64,000 bases of DNA from Paraburkholderia sp. HP33-1 (GCF_021390595.1 NZ_JAJEJR010000001.1:434001-498000), one strand, 5' to 3'; positions 35,201-45,415 are shown, counted from the first letter of the stretch. Program-made: numbers and translations. The notes: a model not told the origin generated them from the letters alone.

Positions 35201-36311
35201 GCAGCGTCTCGGCAACGAGGTGCTGAAGAAGTTCGCGAAGAAGCAGACCGCGCATCCGCCTGCCACGGTCGGCAAGCCGGTGATCACCGAGCAGGTGATC
35301 CACTTCATGAACAAGAAGATGCCGGGCAACCTGCCGAAAAAGACCGCGCGCGCGTTGCTCGATATCGAGGACAACAAGATCGTCCCGATCATCCGCAATC
35401 CGAAGACGACCACCGCCGATACCGAAGCGGTGTTCTACTTCCCGGGCTGCGGCTCCGAGCGACTGTTCTCGCAGGTCGGTCTCGCGACCCAGGCGATGCT
35501 GTGGGAGGCGGGCGTGCAGACCGTGCTGCCGCCGGGCTACCTGTGCTGCGGCTATCCGCAGCGCGGCTCGGGCCAGTACGACAAGGCCGAGCAGATCGTC
35601 ACCGACAACCGCGTGCTGTTCCACCGCGTGGCAAACACGCTGAACTACCTCGACATCAAAACGGTCGTGGTGTCCTGTGGCACGTGCTACGACCAGCTCG
35701 CCGGGTATGAATTCGAGAAGATTTTCCCGGGCTGCCGGATCGTCGACATTCACGAGTATCTGCTCGAGAAGGGCATCAAGCTCGACGGCGTGAACGGCGT
35801 GCGCTACATGTACCACGACCCGTGCCATTCGCCGATCAAGACGATGGATCCGGTCAAGCTCGTCAATCAGCTGATGGGCTCGGAGAAGGACGGCTACAAG
35901 ATCGAGAAGAACGATCGCTGCTGCGGCGAATCGGGCACGCTCGCGGTCACGCGTCCCGACATTTCCACGCAGGTGCGCTTCCGCAAGGAAGAGGAAATCC
36001 GCAAGGGCGCGGCGAAGCTGCGAGGCATCCCGCCGGGCGGCGCTCCGCTCGTCGCCGAAGCGGGCGCGAACGCGATCAACCCGGCCAATGCATCGGCCGG
36101 CGCCGCGGCGGCGCCGAACGGCGCAACCGACGTGAAGATCCTCACGAGCTGCCCGTCGTGCCTGCAAGGGCTGTCGCGCTACAACGAAGACGCGGGTACC
36201 GAGGCGGACTACATCGTGGTCGAGATGGCACGCCATGTGCTCGGCGAAAACTGGATGGCGGACTACGTTCAACGGGCGAACAATGGCGGAATCGAGCGCG
36301 TGCTGGTTTAA
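32241..36311 (+). CDS. Fused FAD-linked oxidase/Fe-S oxidoreductase (DUF3683)
   Basis: The 1356-residue protein joins four parts: an N-terminal DUF3683-like region (about 1-185), a GlcD/Dld-type FAD-binding domain (about 195-360, [15 protein letters not shown]), and its oxidase C-terminal domain (about 550-810, with [10 protein letters not shown] and EHGIGITK). The last third has two 4Fe-4S motifs ([11 protein letters not shown] and [12 protein letters not shown]) and CCG-type cysteine domains ([26 protein letters not shown]). The fusion combines the roles of D-lactate or glycolate oxidase subunits, passing electrons from FAD through Fe-S centres. The substrate is a 2-hydroxy acid by family analogy. 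Confidence 0.92.
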   Translation: MNAPQVFDPHGAAAAVAADPEARLREIPYNYTSFSDREIVIRLLGNAAWDALAELRAERRTGRSARMLYEVLGDIWVVRRNPYLQDDLLDNPKRRALLIEALNHRLAEIEKRRRADLREHGDEAGVDRAARVEKLVQAARRAIDEFASEFQQTYDLRRRATRVLGKVTQKDNIKFDGLSRVAHVTDATDWRVEYPFVVLTPDSEAEIAGMVKACFELGLTVIPRGGGTGYTGGAVPLTPFSAVINTEKLEQLGPVEMTDLPGVDRKVATIFSGAGVVTRRVTEAAEQAGFVFAVDPTSLDASCVGGNVAMNAGGKKAVLWGTALDNLAWWRMVDPEGNWLEVTRLEHNMGKIHDIEVARFELKWFDGNYAPGEKLLRTEALDIKGRVFRKEGLGKDVTDKFLAGLPGVQKEGCDGLITSARWVLHKMPAHTRTVCLEFFGQAREAIPSIVEIKDYLFETSRQGGAILAGLEHLDERYLRAVGYATKSKRNAFPKMVLIGDIVGNDADAVAQATSEVVRMANGKSGEGFVAVSAEARKRFWLDRSRTAAIAKHTNAFKINEDVVIPLDRMGEYTDGIERINIELSLKNKLQLVDALEAFFKGGKLPLGKSDDANEIPSAELLEDRVQQALDLLARVRTRWEFVRDKLDLSLREAQHYLVGLGYESLAERFADRVDAQPDATVFHLAQDRTIRVSWKQEIRAELRQIFNGGEFKPILDEAQAIHKKVLRGRVFVALHMHAGDGNVHTNLPVNSDNYEMLQDAHVAVARIMKLARSLDGVISGEHGIGITKLEFLTDDEIGEFRKYKQRVDPHGRFNAGKLLEGADLRNAYTPSFGLMGYESLIMQQSDIGAISESIKDCLRCGKCKPVCATHVPRANLLYSPRNKILATSLLVEAFLYEEQTRRGVSIKHWDEFNDVADHCTVCHKCVTPCPVKIDFGDVTMNMRNLLRKMGKKKFNAGNAAGMFFLNATNPQTINLARTAMMGVGYKAQRLGNEVLKKFAKKQTAHPPATVGKPVITEQVIHFMNKKMPGNLPKKTARALLDIEDNKIVPIIRNPKTTTADTEAVFYFPGCGSERLFSQVGLATQAMLWEAGVQTVLPPGYLCCGYPQRGSGQYDKAEQIVTDNRVLFHRVANTLNYLDIKTVVVSCGTCYDQLAGYEFEKIFPGCRIVDIHEYLLEKGIKLDGVNGVRYMYHDPCHSPIKTMDPVKLVNQLMGSEKDGYKIEKNDRCCGESGTLAVTRPDISTQVRFRKEEEIRKGAAKLRGIPPGGAPLVAEAGANAINPANASAGAAAAPNGATDVKILTSCPSCLQGLSRYNEDAGTEADYIVVEMARHVLGENWMADYVQRANNGGIERVLV

Positions 36312-36344
36312 TGGCACGACAAACGATTTTTGCCGAGGACGACG

Positions 36345-36773
36345 ATGGACTGCGTTTTTTGCCGTGAAGACGGCGGCGATGTGCTGTGGCAGGACGACTC
36401 GTTGCGCGTCGTCCTCACCGACGAACACGATTACCCGGGATTTTGCCGGGTCATCTGGAACGCACACGTCGCCGAGTTTTCAGATCTTTCGGACGGTGAG
36501 CGCGATCACGTGATGAAGGCCGTGTACGCGGTCGAGCGCGCGCTGCGGCGCGTGATGCAGCCCGCCAAGGTCAATCTCGCGAGCCTCGGCAACCAGGTGC
36601 CGCACGTGCACTGGCACGTGATTCCGCGTTTCTCGAACGACGCGCATTTCCCCCTGCCAATCTGGGCGCCGCGCCAGCGCACGGTGTCTGAAGCGATGCT
36701 GTCGTCGCGTCGCGCGCACGCCACGCTGCTGCGCGAAGCGGTGCGGCAGGAAATCGAACAGGCGCTGGGCTGA
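36345..36773 (+). CDS. HIT-family nucleotide-binding protein
   Basis: The 142-residue protein has the histidine triad PHVHWHVIPR near residue 90 and an N-terminal CxxC-like pair (DCVFC). HIT proteins hydrolyse or transfer nucleotides from dinucleotides and AMP conjugates. The ATG at 36345 follows GAGG at suitable spacing. It lies 33 bases after the large oxidoreductase gene and may be co-transcribed with it. The natural substrate is not evident. Confidence 0.9.
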   Translation: MDCVFCREDGGDVLWQDDSLRVVLTDEHDYPGFCRVIWNAHVAEFSDLSDGERDHVMKAVYAVERALRRVMQPAKVNLASLGNQVPHVHWHVIPRFSNDAHFPLPIWAPRQRTVSEAMLSSRRAHATLLREAVRQEIEQALG

Positions 36774-36868
36774 GCGTCGCTGAATCCGTCGCCCGTGTCG
36801 CCGGACCCGAGCCGGCGCACCGGGCGGCTGACCGTCGTTACCACCCGCCGTTATCTGATGAGGCCAAC

Positions 36869-37282
36869 ATGAGCGGATTGACTCCCGAGACTCCAGTGCC
36901 GACCGGCGTGGTCGTGCATTCGAAGTCGCGCGTGCTCGAACTGCAGTACGCGAACGGCGAAGCGTATCGCCTGCCGTTCGAGTTGCTGCGCGTGTATTCG
37001 CCGTCGGCGGAAGTGGCGGGCCACGGGCCCGGCCAGGAAACGCTGCAGACCGGCAAGCGCGAGGTCACGATCACGATGATCGAAGGCGTCGGCAACTACG
37101 CGCTGCAGCCGACCTTCTCCGATGGACACTCCACCGGCATCTACTCGTGGGACCTGCTGTACGACATGGCTGTGCGTCAGGATGAACTCTGGCGCGCGTA
37201 TCTCGCCAGACTGGCAGCGGCCGGCCTCGACCGCGATACACCGATGGTGCCTGCCGCTGCTGCGCACGGGCACTGTCACTGA
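36869..37282 (+). CDS. DUF971-family protein
   Basis: The 137-residue protein matches the DUF971 pattern (LELQYANGEAYRLPFELLRVY and the GIYSWDLLYDMA block), related to the N-terminal domain of gamma-butyrobetaine hydroxylase. The C-terminus ends in a His-rich HGHCH. Its role is unknown; in betaproteobacteria it commonly precedes ubiE, as here, 66 bases upstream. A link with iron or Fe-S handling has been proposed for the fold, but nothing here proves it. Confidence 0.85.
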   Translation: MSGLTPETPVPTGVVVHSKSRVLELQYANGEAYRLPFELLRVYSPSAEVAGHGPGQETLQTGKREVTITMIEGVGNYALQPTFSDGHSTGIYSWDLLYDMAVRQDELWRAYLARLAAAGLDRDTPMVPAAAAHGHCH

Positions 37283-37348
37283 TACGATTCGCCCCCGAAC
37301 GCCGCTCGAGCGGCGCAACATTCAAGAACACGCGAAAGGACGAGCGCG

Positions 37349-38080
37349 ATGAGCAAAACCCACTTCGGCTTTCAATCGGTCGACGAACAGGACAAGGCGC
37401 AGAAAGTGGCGGGGGTGTTCCACTCGGTGGCCGCGAACTACGACCTGATGAACGACCTGATGTCGGGCGGATTGCACCGGGCGTGGAAGATCTTCACGAT
37501 CGCCCAGGCGAACGTGCGGCCGGGCTACAAGGTGCTCGACATCGCGGGCGGCACGGGCGACCTGTCGAAGGCGTTCGCGAAACAGGCGGGCGAGACGGGC
37601 GAGGTCTGGCATACCGACATCAATGAATCGATGCTGCGGGTGGGCCGCGACCGGCTGCTCGACAAGGGCATCATCACGCCGACGCTGCTCTGCGATGCCG
37701 AGAAAATTCCGTTTCCGGACAACTACTTCGACGTCGTGACAGTCGCGTTCGGCCTGCGCAACATGACCCACAAGGACATCGCGCTCGCCGAGATGCGGCG
37801 CGTGCTGAAGCCGGCCGGGCGCCTGCTCGTGCTGGAGTTCTCGAAGGTCTGGGATCCGCTGAAGAAGGTCTACGATGTGTATTCGTTCAAGGTGCTGCCG
37901 TGGCTCGGCGAGCGCTTCGCCAAGGACGCGGAGAGCTATCAGTACCTGGCGGAATCGATCCGCATGCATCCGGACCAGGAAACTTTGAAAACAATGATGG
38001 AACAAGCTGGTCTCGATGGCGTCAAATATTACAATTTGTCAGCTGGCGTGGTAGCTTTACATGTGGGGACCAAGTACTAG
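37349..38080 (+). CDS. ubiE: Ubiquinone/menaquinone methyltransferase UbiE
   Basis: UbiE is the SAM-dependent C-methyltransferase of ubiquinone synthesis. The 243-residue protein has the SAM motif [16 protein letters not shown], the family signatures [21 protein letters not shown] near the N-terminus (residues about 26-46) and [14 protein letters not shown] in the middle. Length is typical. AAAGGA precedes the ATG at 37349. It leads a quinone cluster that includes ubiJ and ubiB, separated from them by a Tim44-like gene. Confidence 0.96.
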   Translation: MSKTHFGFQSVDEQDKAQKVAGVFHSVAANYDLMNDLMSGGLHRAWKIFTIAQANVRPGYKVLDIAGGTGDLSKAFAKQAGETGEVWHTDINESMLRVGRDRLLDKGIITPTLLCDAEKIPFPDNYFDVVTVAFGLRNMTHKDIALAEMRRVLKPAGRLLVLEFSKVWDPLKKVYDVYSFKVLPWLGERFAKDAESYQYLAESIRMHPDQETLKTMMEQAGLDGVKYYNLSAGVVALHVGTKY

Positions 38081-38117
38081 GGTTCCTAACCCATCGATTT
38101 TTAAAGGAAAGCGTGAA

Positions 38118-39116
38118 ATGTCCGATTCGAATTTGTTATCTACTCGTAAAGTTAAGGTGTCGCTGGCGAGAAGAGTCGGACTGATCGCGATGGTCGGTCT
38201 GTTGATGGCCGGCACCCTTGCCTCCCTCGACGCCGAAGCACGCCGCCTGGGCGGCGGCCGCAGTTTCGGCCGTCAATCGAACAGCGTGCAGCAGAGCCAG
38301 ACACCGTCGCCGTCACAGCCAGCGCAGAACAACCAGGCGACTCAGCAGCGCGCGCAACCTACACCCGCCACCACGCCCACGCCGCCCGCCGCGCCGAACC
38401 GCAATCGCTGGCTCGGGCCGATCGCCGGTCTCGCGGCCGGTCTCGGCATTGCCGCGTTGCTTTCGCATTTCGGGCTTGGCGAAGCATTCGCCGGCATGCT
38501 CGCCAACGTGATCGTGATCGCGTTGATCGCGATGGTCGTGATCTGGCTGATCCGCCGCTTCACCGGTCGCAAGCGCGCGAGCTCGCAGCCGGCGTATGCG
38601 GGCACGGCGCCGTCGCTGAACACGAACGCCACCGACTATATACAGGAGCCGCGTTACACTGCGCCGCCCACTGGCGCGTATCTCGAGCCGCTAGGCAATC
38701 CGTTGACCACGCCGTCGCTCGGCGCGGCGCCGTCGGTGCCGACCGGCTTCGATTCGGAAGCGTTCCTGCGCAACGCGAAGGTGTACTTCGTGCGTCTGCA
38801 GGCTGCGTGGGACGTCGGCAATATCGAGGACATCCGCGAATTCACGACGCCGGAAATGTTCGCCGAAGTGCGCGTCGATCTCGCGTCGCGCGGCACGCAG
38901 CCGAACCAGACCGACGTCGTGCAGCTGAACGCCGAGTTGCTCGGCGTCGAGGAGCGCGCGAACGAACACTTCGCGAGCGTGCGCTTCTCCGGTCTGATTC
39001 GCGAGCAACCGGGCGCGGCGGCCGAGCCGTTCGTCGAAGTGTGGAACCTGTCGAAGTCGAACCGCGCCGGCGAAGGCTGGCTGCTTGCCGGCATCCAGCA
39101 GGTGGAGCAGCATTGA
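38118..39116 (+). CDS. Tim44-like domain membrane protein
   Basis: The 332-residue protein has a signal-like N-terminal helix (about 20-38), a long Gln/Pro/Thr-rich linker, two closely spaced hydrophobic helices (about 97-115 and 117-137), and a C-terminal Tim44-like domain (about 205-330, FLRNAKVYFVRLQAAWDVG). Bacterial Tim44-domain proteins are of uncertain function. AAAGGAAA upstream of the ATG at 38118 is a good ribosome site. It lies 37 bases after ubiE and is often seen in this location in Burkholderiaceae. Confidence 0.85.
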   Translation: MSDSNLLSTRKVKVSLARRVGLIAMVGLLMAGTLASLDAEARRLGGGRSFGRQSNSVQQSQTPSPSQPAQNNQATQQRAQPTPATTPTPPAAPNRNRWLGPIAGLAAGLGIAALLSHFGLGEAFAGMLANVIVIALIAMVVIWLIRRFTGRKRASSQPAYAGTAPSLNTNATDYIQEPRYTAPPTGAYLEPLGNPLTTPSLGAAPSVPTGFDSEAFLRNAKVYFVRLQAAWDVGNIEDIREFTTPEMFAEVRVDLASRGTQPNQTDVVQLNAELLGVEERANEHFASVRFSGLIREQPGAAAEPFVEVWNLSKSNRAGEGWLLAGIQQVEQH

Positions 39117-39233
39117 CATGCCGAAGACTCAGGTCGGGTTTGGCTCGAATAGTGCGGGCCGCGGCAGAGCGATTCCTGACTTTGCGCATGGCTTAGGCCG
39201 TTCGGCATAGAAGGCCGCGAAGCGAACGGACGT

Positions 39234-39239
39234 TACAAT
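39234..39239 (+). promoter_or_regulatory. Possible -10 element upstream of ubiJ
   Basis: TACAAT at 39234-39239 matches a sigma-70 -10 box in five of six bases. No -35 partner is seen at the expected distance. If used, transcription would start right at the hairpin at 39243-39273. Confidence 0.3.
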
Positions 39240-39242
39240 GGG

Positions 39243-39279
39243 AACCCGCGCAAGCACCTCGCTCGCGCGGGTTTTTTCT
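39243..39279 (+). terminator. Intrinsic terminator immediately upstream of ubiJ
   Basis: The arms aacccgcgc (39243-39251) and gcgcgggtt (39265-39273) pair perfectly around a 13-nt loop, with a T-run from 39272. It ends the ubiE transcript but lies only 11 bases before the ubiJ start codon, so it could also act as an attenuator for ubiJ-ubiB. Confidence 0.8.
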
Positions 39280-39290
39280 TGCCACTTTCG

Positions 39291-39935
39291 ATGACCCTCG
39301 CCGCCAAGCCCTTCGCTGCTGCTGTCAATCATCTGCTCGCCCGCGAATCGTGGGCTCGTGAGCGCCTCGCCCCGTACGCGGGCAAGACCGCTCGCCTATC
39401 ATGTCCGCCGGTTGTGCTCGCGCTGCTCGTGCAGCCCGATGGTTACCTCGGCACGCTCGACGAAGCCGATGCGCATCAGTTCGACGTGACGATCTCGGTG
39501 CCGTCCGACGCACTGCCGGCCTTCCTGCAAGGTGGCCAGGCCGCGGTGATGAAGCACGTGAAGATCGAGGGTGACGCTGAGTTCGCGACCGTGATCGCGA
39601 AGCTCGCCGAGCATCTGCGCTGGGAGCCGGAGGAAGATCTCGCCAGGCTTATCGGCGATGGACCCGCGTGGCGCGTCACGTCGCTCGTGCGCTCGGTCGG
39701 CGAGCATGTGCAGCGCACCGGTCGTAACCTGCTCGACACCGCCGCCGAGTATCTGCTCGACGAGAATCCGCAACTGGTGCGCCGCACCGCGCTCGCGGAC
39801 TTCAACGTCGAGCTGGCGCGCGCGCGCGATTCGCTCGCGCGCGTCGAGAAACGCGTCGAGCGTCTCGAACAGAAGGTCGAAGCCCGCGGCGCGCATGCGC
39901 CGGGCGGCGCCGCCACGTCGCGCGGCACGCGCTAG
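39291..39935 (+). CDS. ubiJ: Ubiquinone biosynthesis accessory factor UbiJ
   Basis: The 214-residue protein has an N-terminal SCP2-like lipid-binding domain (about 10-110) and a C-terminal helical region ending in a coiled coil (about 165-205), the layout of UbiJ. UbiJ supports the soluble Ubi complex that makes ubiquinone. Its position directly upstream of ubiB, 15 bases away, supports the call. The ATG at 39291 has no clear ribosome site because a terminator lies just before it. Confidence 0.88.
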   Translation: MTLAAKPFAAAVNHLLARESWARERLAPYAGKTARLSCPPVVLALLVQPDGYLGTLDEADAHQFDVTISVPSDALPAFLQGGQAAVMKHVKIEGDAEFATVIAKLAEHLRWEPEEDLARLIGDGPAWRVTSLVRSVGEHVQRTGRNLLDTAAEYLLDENPQLVRRTALADFNVELARARDSLARVEKRVERLEQKVEARGAHAPGGAATSRGTR

Positions 39936-39950
39936 TCAACGGGCCCAGTC

Positions 39951-41528
39951 ATGCGTTTTCTGCGTTTTCTCAAGATATTTTTTACGGTCATCCGCTTCGG
40001 CCTCGATGAAATGATGCTGAGCCGCATCAACGACCGGCGCGTGCGTCTGCTGCTGCGTATCACGACGCTCGGCCGCAAGTTCGAGGCGCCGCCGGGCGTG
40101 CGCTTGCGGCTCGCGCTCGAAAGCCTCGGGCCGATCTTCGTCAAGTTCGGCCAGGTGCTGTCCACGCGCCGCGATCTGCTGCCGGTCGACATTGCCAATG
40201 AACTCGCGAAGCTGCAGGACCAGGTACCGCCGTTCGATTCGGCGGTCGCGATCGCGCTCGTCGAGAAGTCGCTCGGCGCACCGGTCGACGTGCTGTTCGA
40301 CGAGTTCGAACGGGTGCCGGTCGCGAGCGCATCGATCGCGCAGGTGCACTTCGCGAAGGTGAAGGCCGGCCAGCATGCAGGCAAGTCGGTCGCGGTCAAG
40401 GTGCTGCGCCCGAACATGTTGCCGGTGATCGATTCCGACCTCGCGCTGTTGCGCGACATCGCCGTGTGGGCTGAACGTCTGTGGGCCGACGGCAAGCGCC
40501 TGAAGCCGCGCGAGGTGGTCGCCGAATTCGACAAGTACCTGCACGACGAACTCGACCTGATGCGCGAAGCCGCTAACGGCAGCCAGTTGCGGCGCAACTT
40601 CCACGGGCTCGATCTGCTGCTCGTGCCCGAGATGTACTGGGAGTTCTGCACGCCCACGGTGCTGGTGATGGAGCGCATGGTCGGTGTGCCGATCAGCCAG
40701 GTCGATACGTTGCGCGTGGCGGGCGTCGACATTCCGAAGCTCGCGCGCGAGGGTGTCGAGATTTTCTTCACACAGGTGTTCCGCGACGGCTTTTTCCACG
40801 CCGACATGCACCCCGGCAATATCCAGGTGAGCCTCGATCCCGCGCACTTCGGCCGGTATATCGCGCTCGACTTCGGCATCATCGGCGCGCTGTCGGACTT
40901 CGACAAAAACTACCTCGCGCAGAATTTCCTCGCGTTCTTCAAGCGCGACTACCATCGCGTCGCGACGCTGCATCTGGAGTCGGGCTGGGTCCCGCCGACC
41001 ACGCGAGTCGAGGAGCTCGAAAGCGCGATCCGCGCGGTCTGTGAACCGTACTTCGATCGCGCGCTGAAGGACATTTCCCTCGGCCAGGTGCTGATGCGGC
41101 TGTTCTCGACGTCGCGGCGCTTCAACGTCGAGATCCAGCCGCAGCTCGTACTGCTGCAAAAGACGATGCTGAACGTGGAAGGCCTCGGCCGTTCGCTCGA
41201 TCCCGAACTGGACCTGTGGAAGACCGCGAAGCCCTACCTCGAGCGCTGGATGAACGAGCAGATCGGCTTGCGCGGCTGGTACGAGCGTCTGAAGATCGAG
41301 GCGCCGCAGTGGAGCAAGACGCTGCCGCAGTTGCCGCGCCTCGTCCATAACATGCTGGCCGAGCGTCATCATCGTGTCGGCGGCGCGAACGACGACGTGA
41401 TCCGCCAGATCCTGCTCGAGCAGAAGCGTACTAACCGTCTGTTGCAAGGCCTGCTGTTGTTCGGTGTGGCGGTCGGCGTCGGCGCGATGCTAGCGCGGGC
41501 GTTTCTGGCGCTGGCTTATGGGGGATAA
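39951..41528 (+). CDS. ubiB: Ubiquinone biosynthesis regulatory kinase-like protein UbiB
   Basis: The 525-residue protein is a full-length UbiB/ABC1 atypical kinase with the KxGQ motif ([16 protein letters not shown]), the Ala-rich loop ASASIAQVH, the catalytic-loop segment [10 protein letters not shown] and the metal Asp in LDFGIIGAL. Two C-terminal membrane helices (about 490-525) anchor it to the inner membrane. It is needed for ubiquinone production, probably through ATPase activity that handles lipid intermediates. It is part of the ubiE-ubiJ-ubiB arrangement. Confidence 0.96.
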   Translation: MRFLRFLKIFFTVIRFGLDEMMLSRINDRRVRLLLRITTLGRKFEAPPGVRLRLALESLGPIFVKFGQVLSTRRDLLPVDIANELAKLQDQVPPFDSAVAIALVEKSLGAPVDVLFDEFERVPVASASIAQVHFAKVKAGQHAGKSVAVKVLRPNMLPVIDSDLALLRDIAVWAERLWADGKRLKPREVVAEFDKYLHDELDLMREAANGSQLRRNFHGLDLLLVPEMYWEFCTPTVLVMERMVGVPISQVDTLRVAGVDIPKLAREGVEIFFTQVFRDGFFHADMHPGNIQVSLDPAHFGRYIALDFGIIGALSDFDKNYLAQNFLAFFKRDYHRVATLHLESGWVPPTTRVEELESAIRAVCEPYFDRALKDISLGQVLMRLFSTSRRFNVEIQPQLVLLQKTMLNVEGLGRSLDPELDLWKTAKPYLERWMNEQIGLRGWYERLKIEAPQWSKTLPQLPRLVHNMLAERHHRVGGANDDVIRQILLEQKRTNRLLQGLLLFGVAVGVGAMLARAFLALAYGG

Positions 41529-41534
41529 ATTCCA

Positions 41535-42158
41535 ATGAGCGATCCGACCCAACCCCCCGTACCCGATTTCGCGAACCGCGATCCCAACTCGCCCGAGTTC
41601 TGGGACGAGCGCTTCGAGCGCCACTTCACACCATGGGATCAGGCGGGCGTGCCGTCCGCGTTTCGCGCGTTCGCCGAACGCCACCGTGACGCCGCCGTGC
41701 TGATTCCTGGCTGCGGCAGCGCGTACGAAGCGGTCTGGCTCGCACGCCAGGGCAACCCGGTACGCGCGATCGACTTTTCGCCGGCCGCCGTCGCTGCGGC
41801 GCACGCGCAGCTCGGCGCGCAGCACGCAGCGCTCGTCGAGCAGGCGGATTTCTTCACCTACGCTCCGCCGTTCGCACCGGCGTGGATCTATGAGCGCGCG
41901 TTCTTCTGCGCGCTGCCGCCGGCGCGCCGCGCCGACTACGCGCAGCGCATGGCCGGGCTGCTGCCGGCCGGCGCGTTGCTCGCAGGATTCTTTTTTATTG
42001 GCTCTACGCCGAAGGGACCGCCGTTCGGCATCGAGCGCGGCGAACTCGACGCGCTGCTCGCGCCGCACTTCGAGCTGATCGAAGACGAAGCGGTGACCGA
42101 CTCGATCGCCGTATTCGCCGGACATGAGCGCTGGCTCACCTGGCGGCGTCGCGGGTAA
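41535..42158 (+). CDS. TPMT-family SAM-dependent methyltransferase
   Basis: The 207-residue protein resembles the thiopurine S-methyltransferase family, with the N-terminal FWDERFERHFTPWDQAGVP, the SAM motif VLIPGCGSAYEA and the acidic strand AIDFSPAAV. The substrate is unknown; relatives act on thiols, halides or selenium compounds. It starts 6 bases after ubiB, so it is probably co-transcribed, but no link with quinone synthesis is evident from sequence. Confidence 0.87.
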   Translation: MSDPTQPPVPDFANRDPNSPEFWDERFERHFTPWDQAGVPSAFRAFAERHRDAAVLIPGCGSAYEAVWLARQGNPVRAIDFSPAAVAAAHAQLGAQHAALVEQADFFTYAPPFAPAWIYERAFFCALPPARRADYAQRMAGLLPAGALLAGFFFIGSTPKGPPFGIERGELDALLAPHFELIEDEAVTDSIAVFAGHERWLTWRRRG

Positions 42159-42329
42159 CGACCCGAGCCGCTCTTGAGAGGTCCACCGGTTGCCCCCATC
42201 TGGCTCGGTGGCGGGCGCGTCGTGCGTGCGCTTCCCGAAATCCGGGGAACGGACATCGTTTGCGGCTATAATTCAAGGCTTTGCAAGCGTTTACAAGATT
42301 TCAGTAGGGATTTGGAGTAGGAAAGGATC

Positions 42330-42680
42330 ATGCCGATCTACGCTTATCGATGCGGGTCATGCGGTTTCGGGAAGGACGTGCTCCAGAAGATGAGCGACCC
42401 CCAGTTGACGCAGTGTCCCGAGTGCGGAAAAGACACCTTTAGCAAACAACTCACCGCCGCCGGCTTCCAGTTGAAAGGCTCCGGCTGGTACGTGACCGAT
42501 TTCCGCGGCGGCAACGGCGGCGCGAGCGCGCCGGCCACGTCGGAAGCGAAGTCCGAGTCGGCTGCAGCTGCTGAACCGGCTGCGCAGGCTGCCTCGGCTA
42601 CGTCGGCTGCCCCGGCCGCGCCCGCGGCCCCTGCCGCAGCGCCCGCCGCCGCGAGCCCGAGCGGTTCCGGCAGCGCCTAG
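42330..42680 (+). CDS. FmdB-type zinc ribbon protein
   Basis: The 116-residue protein begins with the FmdB/CxxC zinc-ribbon pattern (MPIYAYRCGSCGFGKDVLQK, then CPECGKDTF), giving two Cys pairs for zinc. The second half is a low-complexity Ala/Pro/Ser tail. FmdB family members are named after a putative regulator of formamidase; the function is unclear. It precedes the DUF502 gene and aspS, an arrangement common in this family of bacteria. Confidence 0.9.
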   Translation: MPIYAYRCGSCGFGKDVLQKMSDPQLTQCPECGKDTFSKQLTAAGFQLKGSGWYVTDFRGGNGGASAPATSEAKSESAAAAEPAAQAASATSAAPAAPAAPAAAPAAASPSGSGSA

Positions 42681-42755
42681 TGGGACTGCCGCCCCGCGCG
42701 GGCGGCGTATCTACCGCGCATGGGCTATGGCCCGCGCAGCTTTCTGGCGGTACAC

Positions 42756-43412
42756 ATGACGACAAAGAAAACCACGCTCAAATCGGTGTTTCTGACCGGC
42801 CTGCTGGTGCTGGTGCCTCTGGCCATCACACTGTGGGTGCTCGGCCTGATCATCGGCACGATGGACCAGACGCTGCTGCTGCTGCCCACCTCGTGGCAGC
42901 CGGAACGCGCGATTGGCTACAAAATGCCCGGCCTCGGCGCGGTGCTCACGCTCGCGTTCATCTTCGTCGTGGGGCTGTTGACGCAGAACTTCATTGGGCA
43001 GAAGCTCGTGAAGTGGTGGGAACTGCTGGTCGCGCACATTCCCGTGGTCGGCCCGCTCTACACCAGTGTCAAGCAGGTGTCCGACACGCTGCTGTCGAGC
43101 AGCGGCAATGCATTCCGCAAGGCGCTGCTGATCGAGTACCCGCGCCGTGGTTCATATACGATCGCGTTTCTGACCGGCATTCCGGGCGGCGACGTGGTCA
43201 ACCATCTGAAAGAAGACTACGTCAGCGTCTACGTGCCGACCACGCCGAACCCGACGTCAGGCTTCTTCCTGATGGTGCCGAAAAGCGAAGTGATCGAGCT
43301 CGACATGACGGTCGACGCTGCGCTCAAGTACATCGTCTCGATGGGCGTCGTGGCGCCGTCCGCGCCGCCGCCGGCGCCCGTGCGCCGCACCACCGTCGAG
43401 CCTCCGCTGTAA
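42756..43412 (+). CDS. DUF502-family membrane protein
   Basis: The 218-residue protein has two membrane helices (about 12-34 and 58-80) followed by a conserved soluble part with IPVVGPLYTSVKQV and the PTTPNPTSGFFLMVP block typical of DUF502. No catalytic motif is seen and the role is unknown. The ATG at 42756 was preferred over 42720 because the first helix then starts close to the N-terminus. It is encoded between the FmdB-type gene and aspS on the same strand. Confidence 0.87.
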   Translation: MTTKKTTLKSVFLTGLLVLVPLAITLWVLGLIIGTMDQTLLLLPTSWQPERAIGYKMPGLGAVLTLAFIFVVGLLTQNFIGQKLVKWWELLVAHIPVVGPLYTSVKQVSDTLLSSSGNAFRKALLIEYPRRGSYTIAFLTGIPGGDVVNHLKEDYVSVYVPTTPNPTSGFFLMVPKSEVIELDMTVDAALKYIVSMGVVAPSAPPPAPVRRTTVEPPL

Positions 43413-43487
43413 TGCCGGCGCGCTACGCTTCATGCAGGATCGTCTGCGGCGCGCCGTTCAACCAATGCAAAACGAAAGACAAACATC

Positions 43488-45287
43488 ATGTCGATGAGAT
43501 CTGAATACTGCGGTCTGGTGACCGAAGAACTGCTGGGCCAATCTGTCTCGCTGTGCGGCTGGGTAAGCCGCCGCCGCGACCATGGCGGCGTCATCTTCAT
43601 CGACCTGCGTGATCGCGAAGGGCTCGTTCAGGTCGTCTGCGATCCGGATCGTGCGGACATGTTCAAGGTCGCCGAAGGCGTGCGCAACGAGTTCTGCGTG
43701 CAGGTCAAGGGCGTCGTGCGCGGTCGCCCGGAAGGCACGACCAACGCCTCGCTGAAGAGCGGCAAGATCGAAGTGCTGTGCCACGAGCTGATCGTGCTGA
43801 ACGCGTCGGTCACGCCGCCGTTCCAGCTCGATGACGACAACCTGTCGGAAACCACGCGCCTCACGCATCGCGTGCTCGACCTGCGCCGTCCGCAGATGCA
43901 GCACAACCTGCGCCTGCGCTACCGCGTGGCGATCGAAGTGCGCAAGTACCTCGACGAGCAGGGCTTCATCGACATCGAAACGCCGATGCTCACGAAGAGC
44001 ACGCCGGAAGGCGCGCGCGACTACCTCGTGCCGTCGCGCACGAACCCGGGCCAGTTCTTCGCGCTCCCGCAGTCGCCGCAGTTGTTCAAGCAGCTGCTGA
44101 TGGTCGCGAACTTCGACCGTTACTACCAGATCACCAAGTGCTTCCGCGACGAAGACCTGCGCGCCGACCGTCAGCCGGAATTCACGCAGATCGACTGCGA
44201 AACCTCGTTCCTGTCGGAACAGGAAATCCGCGATCTGTTCGAGGCGATGATCCGTCACGTGTTCAAAACGACGATCGGCGTCGAGCTCGCTGAGAAATTC
44301 CCGGTCATGGAATACGCGGAAGCGATGCGTCGCTTCGGTTCGGACAAGCCGGACCTGCGCGTGAAGCTCGAATTCACCGAGCTCACCGACGCGATGCGCG
44401 ACGTCGACTTCAAGGTGTTCAGCACACCGGCCAACACGAAAGACGGCCGCGTTGCGGCGCTGCGCGTGCCGAAGGGTGGCGAGCTGTCGCGTGGCGACAT
44501 CGACAGCTACACGGAATTCGTGCGCATCTATGGCGCAAAGGGTCTCGCGTGGATCAAGGTCAACGAGGCGGCGAAGGGCCGTGACGGTCTGCAAAGCCCG
44601 ATCGTCAAGAACCTGCACGACGAAGCGCTGAAGGCGATCATCGAGCGCACCGGCGCGCAAGACGGCGACATCATCTTCTTCGCGGCGGATCGCGCGAAGG
44701 TCGTCAACGACAGCCTCGGCGCGCTGCGTCTGAAAATCGGTCATTCGGAATTCGGCAAGGCCAACGGTCTCGTCGAGACGGGCTGGAAGCCGCTGTGGGT
44801 TGTCGACTTCCCGATGTTCGAATACGACGAGGAAGACAACCGCTACGTCGCCGCGCATCACCCGTTCACGAGCCCGAAGGACGAGCACCTCGAGTACCTC
44901 GAAACGGACCCGGCGCGCTGCCTCGCGAAGGCCTACGACATGGTGCTGAACGGCTGGGAAATCGGCGGCGGCTCGGTGCGTATCTATCGTGAGGAAGTGC
45001 AGAGCAAGGTGTTCCGCGCGCTGAAGATCAACGCGGAAGAAGCGCAGGCCAAGTTCGGCTTCCTGCTCGACGCGCTGCAATACGGCGCGCCGCCGCACGG
45101 CGGTATCGCGTTCGGTCTGGACCGCATCGTCACGATGATGGCCGGCGCCGACTCGATCCGCGACGTGATCGCGTTCCCGAAGACGCAACGCGCGCAAGAT
45201 CTCCTCACGCAGGCGCCGAGCGAAGTCGACGAGCGTCAGCTGCGCGAGCTGCACATCCGTCTGCGTACGCCGGAACCGAAGGTGTAA
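43488..45287 (+). CDS. aspS: Aspartyl-tRNA synthetase
   Basis: AspS charges tRNA-Asp with aspartate. The 599-residue protein has the bacterial layout: an N-terminal anticodon-binding OB fold (about 1-105), the class II catalytic core with [15 protein letters not shown] and a bacterial insertion (GAD) domain (about 290-410), and the motif 3 segment [13 protein letters not shown] near the end. In organisms without AsnRS it may also charge tRNA-Asn, but that cannot be decided here. A terminator follows at 45378-45415. Confidence 0.97.
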   Translation: MSMRSEYCGLVTEELLGQSVSLCGWVSRRRDHGGVIFIDLRDREGLVQVVCDPDRADMFKVAEGVRNEFCVQVKGVVRGRPEGTTNASLKSGKIEVLCHELIVLNASVTPPFQLDDDNLSETTRLTHRVLDLRRPQMQHNLRLRYRVAIEVRKYLDEQGFIDIETPMLTKSTPEGARDYLVPSRTNPGQFFALPQSPQLFKQLLMVANFDRYYQITKCFRDEDLRADRQPEFTQIDCETSFLSEQEIRDLFEAMIRHVFKTTIGVELAEKFPVMEYAEAMRRFGSDKPDLRVKLEFTELTDAMRDVDFKVFSTPANTKDGRVAALRVPKGGELSRGDIDSYTEFVRIYGAKGLAWIKVNEAAKGRDGLQSPIVKNLHDEALKAIIERTGAQDGDIIFFAADRAKVVNDSLGALRLKIGHSEFGKANGLVETGWKPLWVVDFPMFEYDEEDNRYVAAHHPFTSPKDEHLEYLETDPARCLAKAYDMVLNGWEIGGGSVRIYREEVQSKVFRALKINAEEAQAKFGFLLDALQYGAPPHGGIAFGLDRIVTMMAGADSIRDVIAFPKTQRAQDLLTQAPSEVDERQLRELHIRLRTPEPKV

Positions 45288-45377
45288 CGCCGCGGCCGCT
45301 TCGCGCGGCCGGCAAGCGGTCTTGCAGGTGCCGGCCATCGAGCCGGCGGCCGCAAAAAAATCTACACAAGCGCAACG

Positions 45378-45415
45378 AAAAGGCGCTGAGGTGATCTCCA
45401 CCTCAGCGCCTTTTT
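45378..45415 (+). terminator. Intrinsic terminator after aspS
   Basis: The arms aggcgctgaggtg (45381-45393) and cacctcagcgcct (45399-45411) pair perfectly around a 5-nt loop. The flanking A-run and T-run add pairs and give a U-tract. It ends the aspS transcript. Confidence 0.9.

Noticed and set aside
32223..36467. A 1414-codon minus-strand frame opposite the FAD/Fe-S oxidoreductase
   Set aside because: Composition is typical of the antisense of a high-GC coding strand and no motif is recognisable, while the plus frame has FAD and Fe-S motifs throughout.
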